Assembly: GCA_965249205.1 (NCBI GenBank)
Contig: CBDFLL010000006.1
Coordinates: 62,001-126,000 of the forward strand
Direction: 5' to 3'
Source of the DNA: JAQBVV01 sp965249205
GTDB taxonomy: Bacteria > Acidobacteriota > Vicinamibacteria > Vicinamibacterales > UBA2999
DNA length: 64,000 nucleotides
Part shown: one piece after another, positions 17,717-26,703 of the stretch
Layout of the letters: every line of letters starts with the position of its first letter
How positions within the stretch are numbered: the first letter of the stretch is position 1
Made by a program: the position numbers and the translations under genes
The notes under the pieces: model-generated
The model's input: only the letters and a program-made list of their open reading frames with translations
Told to the model about the DNA's origin: nothing
Databases searched by the model: none

Positions 17717-18439
17717 ATGACCCAGCCCCCCTCGTCTCCAGCCATCGTTCGGGCTCTGTCTGTCGAACCAGACGTGAGGCCAGCCCACGTGAGACCAGCA
17801 GCGGGTGCAGGAGTGCAAGGACATCGCACACCGCGCGTGTCGATGGTCTGTCTCCTGGGCGGGTTCTTGTGGCTTGGACTCCTGGGGGCTGTGCCAGCGG
17901 AGGCTCAGACCAGGACCGAGCCGGCGATGTTCACCTGCCCGGCATTGCTTGGAGACGGCCTGCGGACCGAACGCTCGTTCTGCGACGTACTCACCGGTCG
18001 AGATGTCGCGGCGGGGATCATCATCGAGCTGCCGCCGCATAGAGGCGCCGTGACGCTGATGTTCGATCTGCACAACCGCCACACCTATTCCGAGGAGCTG
18101 ATCGCGGCTAATCGCGCCTACCGGCACTACACGGCAACGATCGGTGTGCTGACTGCGGACAACACGCTCTTGGCGAGAGCCGTTGTGCAGAATGAGTTCC
18201 GAACCCCAGCGGATCTTGTCGATCGGGTGACCGGCGGTGCAGGTCCCGGCGGTGTGAAGGCGGTGGCTCCGACCGGCACCGAATCGATCACTGTGACGAT
18301 TCCCGCGGCAGAGGAATCGGTCAGTATCCTTGGAGAGAAGCTGGCGGTGATCTACGCCGATGGCCCAGACAACTTCACAGCCCCAGGTCGCCCGGTCGCG
18401 GTCATCAGCAATGTCATGCTGCTGTACCGCCCGCGCTAG
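17717..18439 (+). CDS. secreted protein of unknown function
   Basis: A hydrophobic signal-like segment (LLGGFLWLGLLGAVPAEAQ) lies about 45 residues into the frame, so the true start may be a later codon such as ATG 17843; the ATG at 17717, 2 bp after folE, is the longest option. The mature 195 residues look beta-rich, with 'GIIIELPPHRGAVTLMFDLHNRHTY' (written here as a landmark at about residues 100-125) and no known catalytic motif. Similar acidobacterial exported proteins are uncharacterised. Confidence 0.6.
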   Translation: MTQPPSSPAIVRALSVEPDVRPAHVRPAAGAGVQGHRTPRVSMVCLLGGFLWLGLLGAVPAEAQTRTEPAMFTCPALLGDGLRTERSFCDVLTGRDVAAGIIIELPPHRGAVTLMFDLHNRHTYSEELIAANRAYRHYTATIGVLTADNTLLARAVVQNEFRTPADLVDRVTGGAGPGGVKAVAPTGTESITVTIPAAEESVSILGEKLAVIYADGPDNFTAPGRPVAVISNVMLLYRPR

Positions 18440-18489
18440 GGACACTCGTCATCGTCGTGCTGAGAACGTTCGCGAGGACAGCCGCCCTT

Positions 18490-18647
18490 AGGCCTCGGGT
18501 CGAAATAAGGTTGTCATCTTGACCACCGATACATCCCGCCGGGCCGCGTTGCTCGTCGCTCACATGCGCCTGGCATGCGCGCTCCTCGCGCCTTGCCGGG
18601 CGGGCGCCTCGGCGCCCAAGCCGACAACCTTATTTCGACCCGAGCCC
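18490..18647. mobile_element. MITE-like element, family D
   Basis: A roughly 158-bp unit bounded by long inverted repeats: CTCGGGTCGAAATAAGG (left, 18494-18510) and its reverse complement on the right, with 22 or more matching bases in each arm. Flanks are CTTAG on the left and CTCAG on the right, a possible imperfect target duplication. The right end touches the stop codon of the NicO-type gene. No other copy is seen in the window. Confidence 0.6.
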
Positions 18648-19301
18648 TCAGCTAAGCAACCACACTCCCCCAATACCAATCGCGGCGATAGCAGCTGCGG
18701 CCGTCATCGCCCGGTACGCGGTCGAATGCCCGTGCACCATACCCCCGACATATCCGGCCCCCGCCGCAAAGGCTGTCATCGCGGCGACGGTTCCCGAGCC
18801 GAACGCCAGAATGTAGGTCAGGGCGGCCGCACGCGTGGGCAGGGCCAGGGCCGGGAGCACCCCGACGAAGTGCGAACTGCCGGCGACGCCGTGAAGCACG
18901 CCCAGGCAGAAGGCAGCGTGCGCGTGCCCGAGCCGGCGTACCCACATGGGCCCGGCCTGTACGTGCAAATGGTCGTGGGAGATCGCGCCATGCACGTGCG
19001 GCGATGGCCCTACACGTGCGCTTCGCCTCAGGGCCCAGACTCCGACGGCAATCAGGGCCACACCGACGAGGCGCTCGCTCCACGCGGAGATGCGATCGAT
19101 GGAAGGCAGCAGGTCGCGGAGGAGGACGGCCAGCGCCGCCACCACAACGACGCCGGATGCGTGGCCGATCCCCCAGGTCCAGCCCGCCACCCATCCGCGG
19201 CGGCGGCCGTCGAGCGCAAGTGGCCCCACAGCTGCCACGTGGTCAGGGCCGGCCAGGACATGAAAAAGGCCGGCGAGGGCACCGGTCACGGCGATTAGCA
19301 C
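18648..19301 (-). CDS. NicO/UreH-type nickel or cobalt transporter-like membrane protein
   Basis: 217 residues from a GTG at 19301, with GAGG 8 nt upstream; a longer frame from 19400 would start before the likely promoter. The first helix carries FHVLAGPDHVAAV, the HxxxGPDH metal signature of this family. The second motif region 'WGIGHASGVVVVAAL' (HxxG) follows, then a His-rich loop (SPHVHGAISHDHLHV, about 110-125) and 'LGVLHGVAGSSHF' in the second half. Six transmembrane helices are expected. It likely moves Ni2+ or Co2+ or a related substrate across the inner membrane; no urease or hydrogenase gene is nearby to refine this. Confidence 0.75.
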   Translation of the reverse strand: MLIAVTGALAGLFHVLAGPDHVAAVGPLALDGRRRGWVAGWTWGIGHASGVVVVAALAVLLRDLLPSIDRISAWSERLVGVALIAVGVWALRRSARVGPSPHVHGAISHDHLHVQAGPMWVRRLGHAHAAFCLGVLHGVAGSSHFVGVLPALALPTRAAALTYILAFGSGTVAAMTAFAAGAGYVGGMVHGHSTAYRAMTAAAAIAAIGIGGVWLLS

Positions 19302-19344
19302 GGCTGCAACCTCGTCGTCCGGCCTTCGAAACGCATGGTCTGAT

Positions 19345-19350
19345 TTTATA
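19345..19350 (-). promoter_or_regulatory. -10 element for the NicO-type gene
   Basis: TATAAA on the minus strand lies 43 nt before the GTG at 19301. Transcription would start inside the longer frame, which supports the GTG start. No good -35 is seen. Confidence 0.35.
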
Positions 19351-19472
19351 GGTTCGCGAGGTGCGGCGCGCCGGGGCTCCGCAAGATGGGTGGGGCACAA
19401 AACCGACGGCCAGCAGTCCGAAGACGACTGGCCGTCACTGTTCTAACGCGTCGATTCGCCGCGTTGCAGATT

Positions 19473-21578
19473 TCAGACCGTTGGCTTGTGCACGACCTCC
19501 TGGAGGTCCTGCTTCTTGCGGCTGCCACCCAGCCCTTGGATCTGGAGGACCGCCTCTGCCGGCTGTTCCTTGAGCACTTCCTGGCGGTACAGGCGCTCCA
19601 TCTCCTGGTGTTTGCGCAGTTCCTCGGCTGTCATCTGCGTTTTCTTGCGAGCCTGCAGCTTCTCCTCGCGCGCGTTCTTTGCGATGCCTTGATCGTCGAG
19701 GTCCGTCTGCTGGCCTTTGGCTACGGCTTCAGCATTGAGCACCAGCGAGTGATCTTTGCTTGCCATATCGACAGCCTTGCCACCTGCGAAGATCTCGTGT
19801 CGACCGTGCTCCTCGTACCACTTCGTGAGCGTCGCCGTCATGTGCATCTTCTCGATGATGTTGCGCCAGCCGATTCCGGTGTTATACGCGCAGAACGAGA
19901 TCTCGCCCTCCTGCGTCGCATACGGGATGATGCACATCTCGGTGCGGCGGAAGTCGTAGTTGAACAGATCCTGGAACCACATGCCCGCGATGAACAGGAA
20001 GTTCCAGCGGTCCTTTCGCCGCTTCTCGATATCGGACAGGGTGCGTTCGCCGTCGACCTTGCCGTAATCCCTGCCCGTGGCGCCGAAGGTCTTGTCGAAC
20101 TTCTTCATCAGATCACCCATGCGGAAGTGGGTCGGCGCCTGGAACGGGTCATAGTTTCGCATGAGTGCCAGTGCCATGCCGGCGACCGAGAGGAACCGCC
20201 CGCGTGCCGCGTCGTTGACGTCCGCGACGTCCTTGGCCAGCTGGTCGGCCTTGAGGAACGCGGTGACAGGCACGGCTTCCTTGGTTTCCTTGTCGATCAT
20301 CAGCGCCATGCCGATGCCGCAATTGGGGTGGCAGCCGCACGTGAGCTGACCCCATTCGCGATCGGGCCCATGCACGACGTCCGCCCAGTCGGTGAACGTG
20401 GACATGAACGAGATCGGGAACCAGTCGCGGATCGGCTCTCCAATGCCGGTCTGATTCTTCACGTCATGGGCAAGATGCGACAGCGTGTAGCGCTGCGCCG
20501 CGCGGCGTTCCGGCGTGATTTCCTCGTCGCGGCCTGTGAACGAGACAGGCTGGAACGACAGAAAGTTGATCCGCTTCGGGTTGTCGAGCGCGAACTGGAT
20601 GACGCGACCGACCTGCTCGTTGTTGACGCCGTTGATGATCGTGATGACCGGGACGATGTCGACGCCGGCGCTGTGGAGATTCTCGATGGCTCGTAGCTTC
20701 ACGTCAAAAAGGTTGCCCACTCGACGGTGCGAGTTGGCCGCGTTACCGATGCCGTCAAATTGTAGGTACGCGTACCGCAGTCCCGCTTCGGCCGCCGCCT
20801 TCGCAAATTCGAGGTTCTTGGCGAACTCGATGCCGTTGGTGGCCGCCTGCACGCTGTTGTAGCCGACCTTTCGGGCGTAGCGCACGGCGTCCAGGAAGTA
20901 CGGGGACATCGTGGGCTCGCCGCCAGAGAACTGCACCGACATCTGGCGGCGCGGTTTGATCGTGATCGCGTTGTCGAGTACCTGCTTGATGTCTTCCCAC
21001 GTCAACTCGTGCACGAAGCCGACCTGATTTGCGTCCATGAAACAGGGATCGCACATCATGTTGCAGCGGTTCGTCAGATCGACCGTGAGCACAGAGCCGC
21101 GGCCATGTTTGACCGTCGAGCTGCCGTGGTTGTGGAGCTTCTCGTCGTTGTGCGCGCGGATGTCGCGCCCGGGGAATACTTCCTCGAGGTGTCGGAAGAA
21201 CGCCGGGTCCATCGCCATCACGTCCTCGAAGCGCCCGTGGACCGGGCAGTCCTTGACCATGACGATCTTGCCGTCCTTCTCCAGGATGGTGGCCTTGATC
21301 TCGCCGACCTTCTCATTCAGGAGGATGGAGACGTCCTTCTTGCCGTCAATGATCGCCTGCCGCGCCTCGCGGGTGCAGGTCGGACACAGGGAATCCGTTT
21401 CCCGCGGCCACCCAAGCGGCGGTTTGGTCTTCTGGTGAGACTTCAGGAGCGGTTTGTCGGACCAGCGGGGTGTAAACGAGGGGTTCTGCTTGATCTTGTT
21501 GGCCGCCGAAAATAGTTGCCAGACGCCGTTGGCGGCGATCGCCATACCCTTTTCCACGAATTTCATCGGCGCGTGCAT
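19473..21578 (-). CDS. large radical SAM protein of the tetraether-lipid-synthase/MJ0619-like type
   Basis: 701 residues. The radical SAM cluster motif CNMMCDPC (Cys172, 176, 179) follows VDLTNR. Before it is an N-terminal metal-binding-like region with CPTC (65-68) and CPVHG (111-115). The combination of CPxC ... CPxHG ... TNRCNxxCxxC is the layout of the MJ0619/Tes family, which joins lipid alkyl chains in archaea and has bacterial relatives linked to membrane-spanning lipids. SGGEPTMSPYF (SAM-binding GGE) is present. A C-terminal region has HPNCGIGMAL and a charged helical tail. GAGGAGAA precedes the ATG. The substrate is not determined; lipid coupling is an inference from domain layout only. 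Confidence 0.8.
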   Translation of the reverse strand: MHAPMKFVEKGMAIAANGVWQLFSAANKIKQNPSFTPRWSDKPLLKSHQKTKPPLGWPRETDSLCPTCTREARQAIIDGKKDVSILLNEKVGEIKATILEKDGKIVMVKDCPVHGRFEDVMAMDPAFFRHLEEVFPGRDIRAHNDEKLHNHGSSTVKHGRGSVLTVDLTNRCNMMCDPCFMDANQVGFVHELTWEDIKQVLDNAITIKPRRQMSVQFSGGEPTMSPYFLDAVRYARKVGYNSVQAATNGIEFAKNLEFAKAAAEAGLRYAYLQFDGIGNAANSHRRVGNLFDVKLRAIENLHSAGVDIVPVITIINGVNNEQVGRVIQFALDNPKRINFLSFQPVSFTGRDEEITPERRAAQRYTLSHLAHDVKNQTGIGEPIRDWFPISFMSTFTDWADVVHGPDREWGQLTCGCHPNCGIGMALMIDKETKEAVPVTAFLKADQLAKDVADVNDAARGRFLSVAGMALALMRNYDPFQAPTHFRMGDLMKKFDKTFGATGRDYGKVDGERTLSDIEKRRKDRWNFLFIAGMWFQDLFNYDFRRTEMCIIPYATQEGEISFCAYNTGIGWRNIIEKMHMTATLTKWYEEHGRHEIFAGGKAVDMASKDHSLVLNAEAVAKGQQTDLDDQGIAKNAREEKLQARKKTQMTAEELRKHQEMERLYRQEVLKEQPAEAVLQIQGLGGSRKKQDLQEVVHKPTV

Positions 21579-21900
21579 CAGCGTTCTCCTCGGATTACGG
21601 AGGTCGGAAGGCCCCCGTACGGTAATATTCGTTGGTGAGTGGAGCCATCGGGTGTCCGCTCACGCCCACATATTTTAGAGGGGTCGTTCCGGCGAAGACG
21701 CGGATTTTCAGCCGATTGGCACTCTACGGGTGTGGGTGGGCAGACGTCGCACCGACTGGCATATCAGACCTCATCAGTCCTATATAGTAGTCGGCCAGCC
21801 GTCCGCTCCTTGATATTCTGTTCACATCACTAAATAAGATTGACCACTTGAGAACATTGTATGTTACTTATGAGTCAACGGACGGTATAACGATCCCATC
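21579..21900. other. divergent intergenic region between the radical SAM gene and gltB
   Basis: 322 bp without a gene. The part from 21778 to 21875 is clearly AT-rich compared with its surroundings. TTGACC at 21840-21845 and TTACTT at 21864-21869 (18-bp spacing) could form the gltB promoter. No riboswitch or operator is recognised. Confidence 0.4.
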
Positions 21901-24900
21901 ATGATCCATCGGCACGACCAACGCCTTGCCTCGGCCACCAGTCCGGGTGGAGGCCTCAACGTGGGGCGAAGTGCCCGGGGTCTGTATGACCCGCGTGACG
22001 AACACGACGCCTGCGGCGTCGGCTTCGTGGTGGATGTCAAGGGCCGTCGATCCCATGAGGTCGTGCGCATGGCACTGCGCGTACTGATCAACTTGAAGCA
22101 TCGCGGGGCGAGCGGGTCCGAGCCCAATACGGGAGATGGTGCTGGCATGCTGGTGCAGACGCCAGACGCGTTTCTGCGCAGGGCCGTGCCGTTTACCCTT
22201 CCCGACCCTGGGGGGTACGGCGTTGGCCTCGTGTTTCTCCCGCACAATCCACGCGATCGCGACGCCATCAAGGATCTCATCGCGCGCATCGTCGATGAGG
22301 AGGGGCAGTCGCTCCTCGGCTGGCGAGATGTACCGGTCGACAACTCGCTTCTGGGCGAGGGGGCGAAGGCCATGCAGCCGGTTTTTCAGCACCTGATCAT
22401 CGGGGCATCCTCGGCCGCCGGGATCAAGGCACACGGCAACGTTTCCACGTTCGAACGGAAATTGTACGTGATTCGCAAGCGGATCGAGGCGGCGGTCGAC
22501 GCACTCACGATCGATTCGTTTTCGCGGCAGCTGTTTTACATCGTGAGTCTTTCTGCCAAGACGCTGCTCTACAAAGGCATGCTCACCGCCCGGCAGCTGG
22601 AGCCGATGTTTTCCGATCTGTCCGATGAGGCCTTCGAGACGTCCCTCGCACTGGTGCATCAGCGGTTCAGCACGAACACGTTTCCGTCATGGCCGCTCGC
22701 GCATCCGTATCGCTACATTGCGCACAACGGCGAGATCAATACCCTGCGGGGCAACATCAACTGGATGCGTGCGCGCGAAAGCCTGCTGCGATCAGACGTG
22801 CTGGGTGAGGATCTGAAGAAGGTGCTGCCGGTCATCCGTGAGGGCGGGAGCGATACCGCGACGTTCGACAACGTGCTCGAGATGCTCGTGATGACCGGGC
22901 GCACGCTGCCGCACGCCATCCTGATGATGATTCCGGAGCCGTGGAGCGGCAACGACGAGATGGACGCCGACCGGAAGGCGTTTTACGAGTACCACGCTTC
23001 GTTGATGGAGCCCTGGGACGGTCCGGCGTCGATCGCCTTTACCGATGGCACGGTGATCGGCGCCGTACTCGACCGCAATGGGTTTCGTCCTTCGCGGTAC
23101 TACGTCACGAAGAGCGGCCTTGTCGTCATGGCGTCCGAGGTAGGCGTGCTGGATATCCCGCCGGAAGAGGTTCTTGTCAAGGAGCGGTTGCATCCGGGTC
23201 GGATCTTTCTGGTTGACACGGCCAAGGGACGGATCGTCGAAGACGAGGAGATCAAGGGGGACCTGGCGACCGCGCACCCGTACCGCCAGTGGCTGGACAC
23301 CCACCAGGTCAAGATCGACGACTTGCCGGCGGCGCCGGTCGAGCCGTCCGCCGCCGCGACACTGTTCACGCGGCAGCAGTTGTTCGGGTACAACCAGGAG
23401 GATCTCAGACTGATTCTTGCGCCGATGGCGACGACCGGCGCACCGCCGATCGGCTCGATGGGTACCGACACTCCGTTGGCGGTGCTGTCCCAACGGCCGC
23501 GACTGCTGTTCGACTATTTCAAGCAGTTATTCGCGCAGGTGACCAACCCGCCGCTGGACGCGATTCGTGAGGAACTGGTGACGTGGATGGGCTCCACGCT
23601 CGGTACTGAACGCAACCTGCTCAAACCGGAACCGGAGTCGTGCCGGCAGATTGCGATCGATTATCCCGTCGTGCACAACGAGCGGTTGGCGAAGTTGCGC
23701 GGCCTGCCGCCGAGTTCCGCGTTTCGGTCGGTGACGCTTCCGATGCTGTTTGCCGCAGAGGCGGATGGTGGCGGCCTCGAGCGGGCCATGGACGATCTGT
23801 GCCGAAGGGCCAGCGAGGCCCTGGCAGCCGGGTGCGACATTCTCATCCTCTCCGATCGCGCCGCGGATGCGCACCAGTCGCCGATTCCAAGCCTGTTGGC
23901 GACGGCGGGTGTCCACCACCATCTCGTGCGCGAGGGCACGCGAGCTCGCTGCGGGCTCGTCGTCGAGTGTGGCGACGCGCGGGAAGTGCATCACGTATGC
24001 CTCCTCATCGGTTACGGTGCCGGGGCCGTCAACCCGTATCTCGCGTTCGAGACGCTCGACGACCTGGTTCAGCAAGGCGTTGTCACGGGCATGGACGCCG
24101 AGAAGGCCGTCGCCCTGTATGCCAAAGCGCTCAACAAGGGCGTCCTGAAGGTGATGTCGAAGATGGGGATCTCCACGCTGCAGAGTTATTGCGGCGCGCA
24201 GATCTTCGAGGCGATCGGTCTGGGCCGGTCCTTCGTCGAGCGGTACTTCACGCACACGACCTCTCGGGTGAGCGGTGCTGGCATCGACGTGATCGCCGAG
24301 GAGGTACGGCGCCGCCATGAGCAGGCGTTTGGGTCGCAGCCGGCGGGCACGACGGAGTTGGACGGAGGGGGTCACTATCAGTGGCGCCGCGACGGCGAAT
24401 ACCACCTGTTCAACCCGGAGACGGTGTTCACCCTGCAGCATGCGACGCGGAGCGGCCAGTACGATGTGTACAAGGACTACACGCGTCTGGTGGATGAGCA
24501 GAACGAGAACCGCTCGACGCTGCGCGGGATGTTTCGGTTGAAGCCGGCCGGTCCGCCGGTGCCGATCGACGAGGTCGATTCCGTTGCGTCGATTCTCGCA
24601 AGATTTTCGACCGGCGCGATGTCGTACGGGTCCATTAGCCAGGAGGCGCACGAGACGCTGGCCGTGGCGATGAACCGCCTCGGGGCACGCTCGAACACCG
24701 GAGAGGGTGGCGAGGATCCGGCGCGCAACGTACCTGACGCGAACGGCGACTCCAGGCGCAGCGCGGTCAGACAGGTGGCCTCGGGGCGTTTCGGCGTGAC
24801 GAGCGAGTACCTGGCCAACGCGACAGATCTGCAGATCAAGATGGCGCAGGGCGCCAAGCCAGGTGAAGGTGGGCAGCTCCCGGGCGCCAAGGTATACCCC

Positions 24901-26559
24901 TGGATCGCCAAGACGCGCCATTCGACGCCGTACGTGGGGCTGATCTCACCCCCGCCGCATCACGATATCTATTCGATCGAGGATCTGGCGCAGCTCGTGT
25001 TCGACCTGAAGAACTCGAACAGGAAGGCGCGCGTCCACGTGAAACTCGTCGCCGAAGGGGGCGTCGGCACCGTGGCGGCGGGCGTGGCGAAGGCGCATGC
25101 CGATGTCGTGCTGATTTCGGGGCACGACGGTGGCACCGGGGCGTCGCCGCTTACCAGCCTCAAGCACGCAGGTCTTCCATGGGAGCTTGGACTGGCCGAG
25201 ACGCAGCAGGTGCTGGTTATGAACAACCTCCGGGACCGCATCGTGGTCCAGGTGGACGGCCAGATGAAGACGGGGCGGGATGTGGTGATCGGGGCCCTTC
25301 TCGGCGCCGAGGAGTACGGTTTTGCCACTGCGCCGTTGGTCGTCATGGGCTGCGTCATGATGCGTGTGTGCCACCTGAACACCTGTCCGGTCGGTATTGC
25401 GACGCAGGACCCTGAGCTGCGGAAGCACTTTTCCGGCAAGCCCGAGTTCGTCCAGAATTTCTTCACGTTCATCGCGCGGCAGGTGCGTGAGCTGATGGCT
25501 GAACTCGGTTTCCGGACGATGGACGAGATGATCGGTCGCGCCGACTGTCTCGATATCGACGCAGCGGTGGATCAATGGAAGGCGAGTGGCCTCGACCTCG
25601 CGCCGCTACTGGAGATGCCGAAGCTGCCGGCCAGCGTCGCGCGTCGGCGTGTGCGCGAACAGGATCACGGCCTGGACAACGTGCTCGATCGGGACCTCAT
25701 TGCACGCTGTCAGCCGGCGCTGGACAGCGCCACCCCGATAGAGTTCAGCGCCTTTGTGCGCAACGGCGATCGCACGGTCGGCGCGATGCTTGGCTACGAG
25801 ATCACCAGGCGATATGGCGGGGCTGGTCTGCCTGAGGATACGATTCGAATCGCCTTCACGGGGTCTGGCGGCCAGAGTTTCGGGGCGTTTGTGCCGCACG
25901 GCGTCACCGTGACGCTCCAAGGGGACGCCAACGACGGGTTCGGGAAGGGGCTGTCGGGCGGGCGAATGGTCGTGCACCCTCCGCAGTTATCGACGTTCCC
26001 GAGCGAGGATAACGTCATCGTCGGTAACGTGGCGTTCTATGGTGCTACGAGCGGCGAGGCTTACGTATGCGGGCTCGCGGGCGAGCGTTTCTGCGTGCGG
26101 AATAGCGGAGCCACGGTGGTGGTGGAGGGCGTTGGCGACCACGCGTGTGAGTACATGACCGGTGGCCGGGTGTTCGTGCTTGGCCGCACGGGGCGGAACT
26201 TCGCCGCTGGCATGAGCGGCGGCATCGCGTATGTGCTCGACCTGGATGGCACGTTCGAGCGCCGGTGCAACCCGCAGATGGTCGATCTGGAGGCGCTCGT
26301 TGACAAGGAGGACGTGAATTTCGTCCAGGTCGCGCTGATGAAGCACGTGACGCACACCGGCAGCCGCTACGCGGCGGGTCTGCTTGAGAAGTGGAGCGCG
26401 CTGCAACCGCGCGTCGTGAAGGTCATGCCCCGCGAGTACAAGCGCGCGCTGGCTGATGAGGCGAGGCGGCAGGCGGAGGAGCAGGAACGACTCGCGGCCA
26501 GACTGGCGGCGCTTGAGATGGCCGCCAACGAGGCGGGGAGCGAAGAAGGACAGTTCTAG
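21901..26559 (+). CDS. gltB: glutamate synthase, large subunit
   Basis: 1552 residues, full length for GltB. It makes glutamate from glutamine and 2-oxoglutarate with GltD. In order: class II amidotransferase domain with nucleophile Cys38 in HDACGVGF, exposed after propeptide cleavage; central domain; FMN-binding barrel with GVGTVAAGVAKAHAD and the 3Fe-4S ligands in CVMMRVCHLNTCPVG (about 1150-1165); and the C-terminal GXGXG beta helix (MSGGIAYVLD). The nominal ATG lacks a Shine-Dalgarno. gltD follows after 144 bp containing two GC hairpins. Confidence 0.97.
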   Translation: MIHRHDQRLASATSPGGGLNVGRSARGLYDPRDEHDACGVGFVVDVKGRRSHEVVRMALRVLINLKHRGASGSEPNTGDGAGMLVQTPDAFLRRAVPFTLPDPGGYGVGLVFLPHNPRDRDAIKDLIARIVDEEGQSLLGWRDVPVDNSLLGEGAKAMQPVFQHLIIGASSAAGIKAHGNVSTFERKLYVIRKRIEAAVDALTIDSFSRQLFYIVSLSAKTLLYKGMLTARQLEPMFSDLSDEAFETSLALVHQRFSTNTFPSWPLAHPYRYIAHNGEINTLRGNINWMRARESLLRSDVLGEDLKKVLPVIREGGSDTATFDNVLEMLVMTGRTLPHAILMMIPEPWSGNDEMDADRKAFYEYHASLMEPWDGPASIAFTDGTVIGAVLDRNGFRPSRYYVTKSGLVVMASEVGVLDIPPEEVLVKERLHPGRIFLVDTAKGRIVEDEEIKGDLATAHPYRQWLDTHQVKIDDLPAAPVEPSAAATLFTRQQLFGYNQEDLRLILAPMATTGAPPIGSMGTDTPLAVLSQRPRLLFDYFKQLFAQVTNPPLDAIREELVTWMGSTLGTERNLLKPEPESCRQIAIDYPVVHNERLAKLRGLPPSSAFRSVTLPMLFAAEADGGGLERAMDDLCRRASEALAAGCDILILSDRAADAHQSPIPSLLATAGVHHHLVREGTRARCGLVVECGDAREVHHVCLLIGYGAGAVNPYLAFETLDDLVQQGVVTGMDAEKAVALYAKALNKGVLKVMSKMGISTLQSYCGAQIFEAIGLGRSFVERYFTHTTSRVSGAGIDVIAEEVRRRHEQAFGSQPAGTTELDGGGHYQWRRDGEYHLFNPETVFTLQHATRSGQYDVYKDYTRLVDEQNENRSTLRGMFRLKPAGPPVPIDEVDSVASILARFSTGAMSYGSISQEAHETLAVAMNRLGARSNTGEGGEDPARNVPDANGDSRRSAVRQVASGRFGVTSEYLANATDLQIKMAQGAKPGEGGQLPGAKVYPWIAKTRHSTPYVGLISPPPHHDIYSIEDLAQLVFDLKNSNRKARVHVKLVAEGGVGTVAAGVAKAHADVVLISGHDGGTGASPLTSLKHAGLPWELGLAETQQVLVMNNLRDRIVVQVDGQMKTGRDVVIGALLGAEEYGFATAPLVVMGCVMMRVCHLNTCPVGIATQDPELRKHFSGKPEFVQNFFTFIARQVRELMAELGFRTMDEMIGRADCLDIDAAVDQWKASGLDLAPLLEMPKLPASVARRRVREQDHGLDNVLDRDLIARCQPALDSATPIEFSAFVRNGDRTVGAMLGYEITRRYGGAGLPEDTIRIAFTGSGGQSFGAFVPHGVTVTLQGDANDGFGKGLSGGRMVVHPPQLSTFPSEDNVIVGNVAFYGATSGEAYVCGLAGERFCVRNSGATVVVEGVGDHACEYMTGGRVFVLGRTGRNFAAGMSGGIAYVLDLDGTFERRCNPQMVDLEALVDKEDVNFVQVALMKHVTHTGSRYAAGLLEKWSALQPRVVKVMPREYKRALADEARRQAEEQERLAARLAALEMAANEAGSEEGQF

Positions 26560-26703
26560 GCGTGCCCGCTTCGCGGCGCGCATCGTGTCGCTTTCGACAC
26601 GTTCCCGACCCGGCCCGCCGATGTGGCGGGAGCGGGTTCGGGGCATGCCCGGGCGGATTCCAGCCGGGCATCGAGACCCCGGTGACAGACCCCGGCGGAG
26701 GAT

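Noticed and set aside
18519..19298. 259-codon plus-strand frame over family D and the NicO-type gene
   Set aside because: Opposite a membrane protein with clear metal motifs; His/Arg/Gly-rich with no domain.
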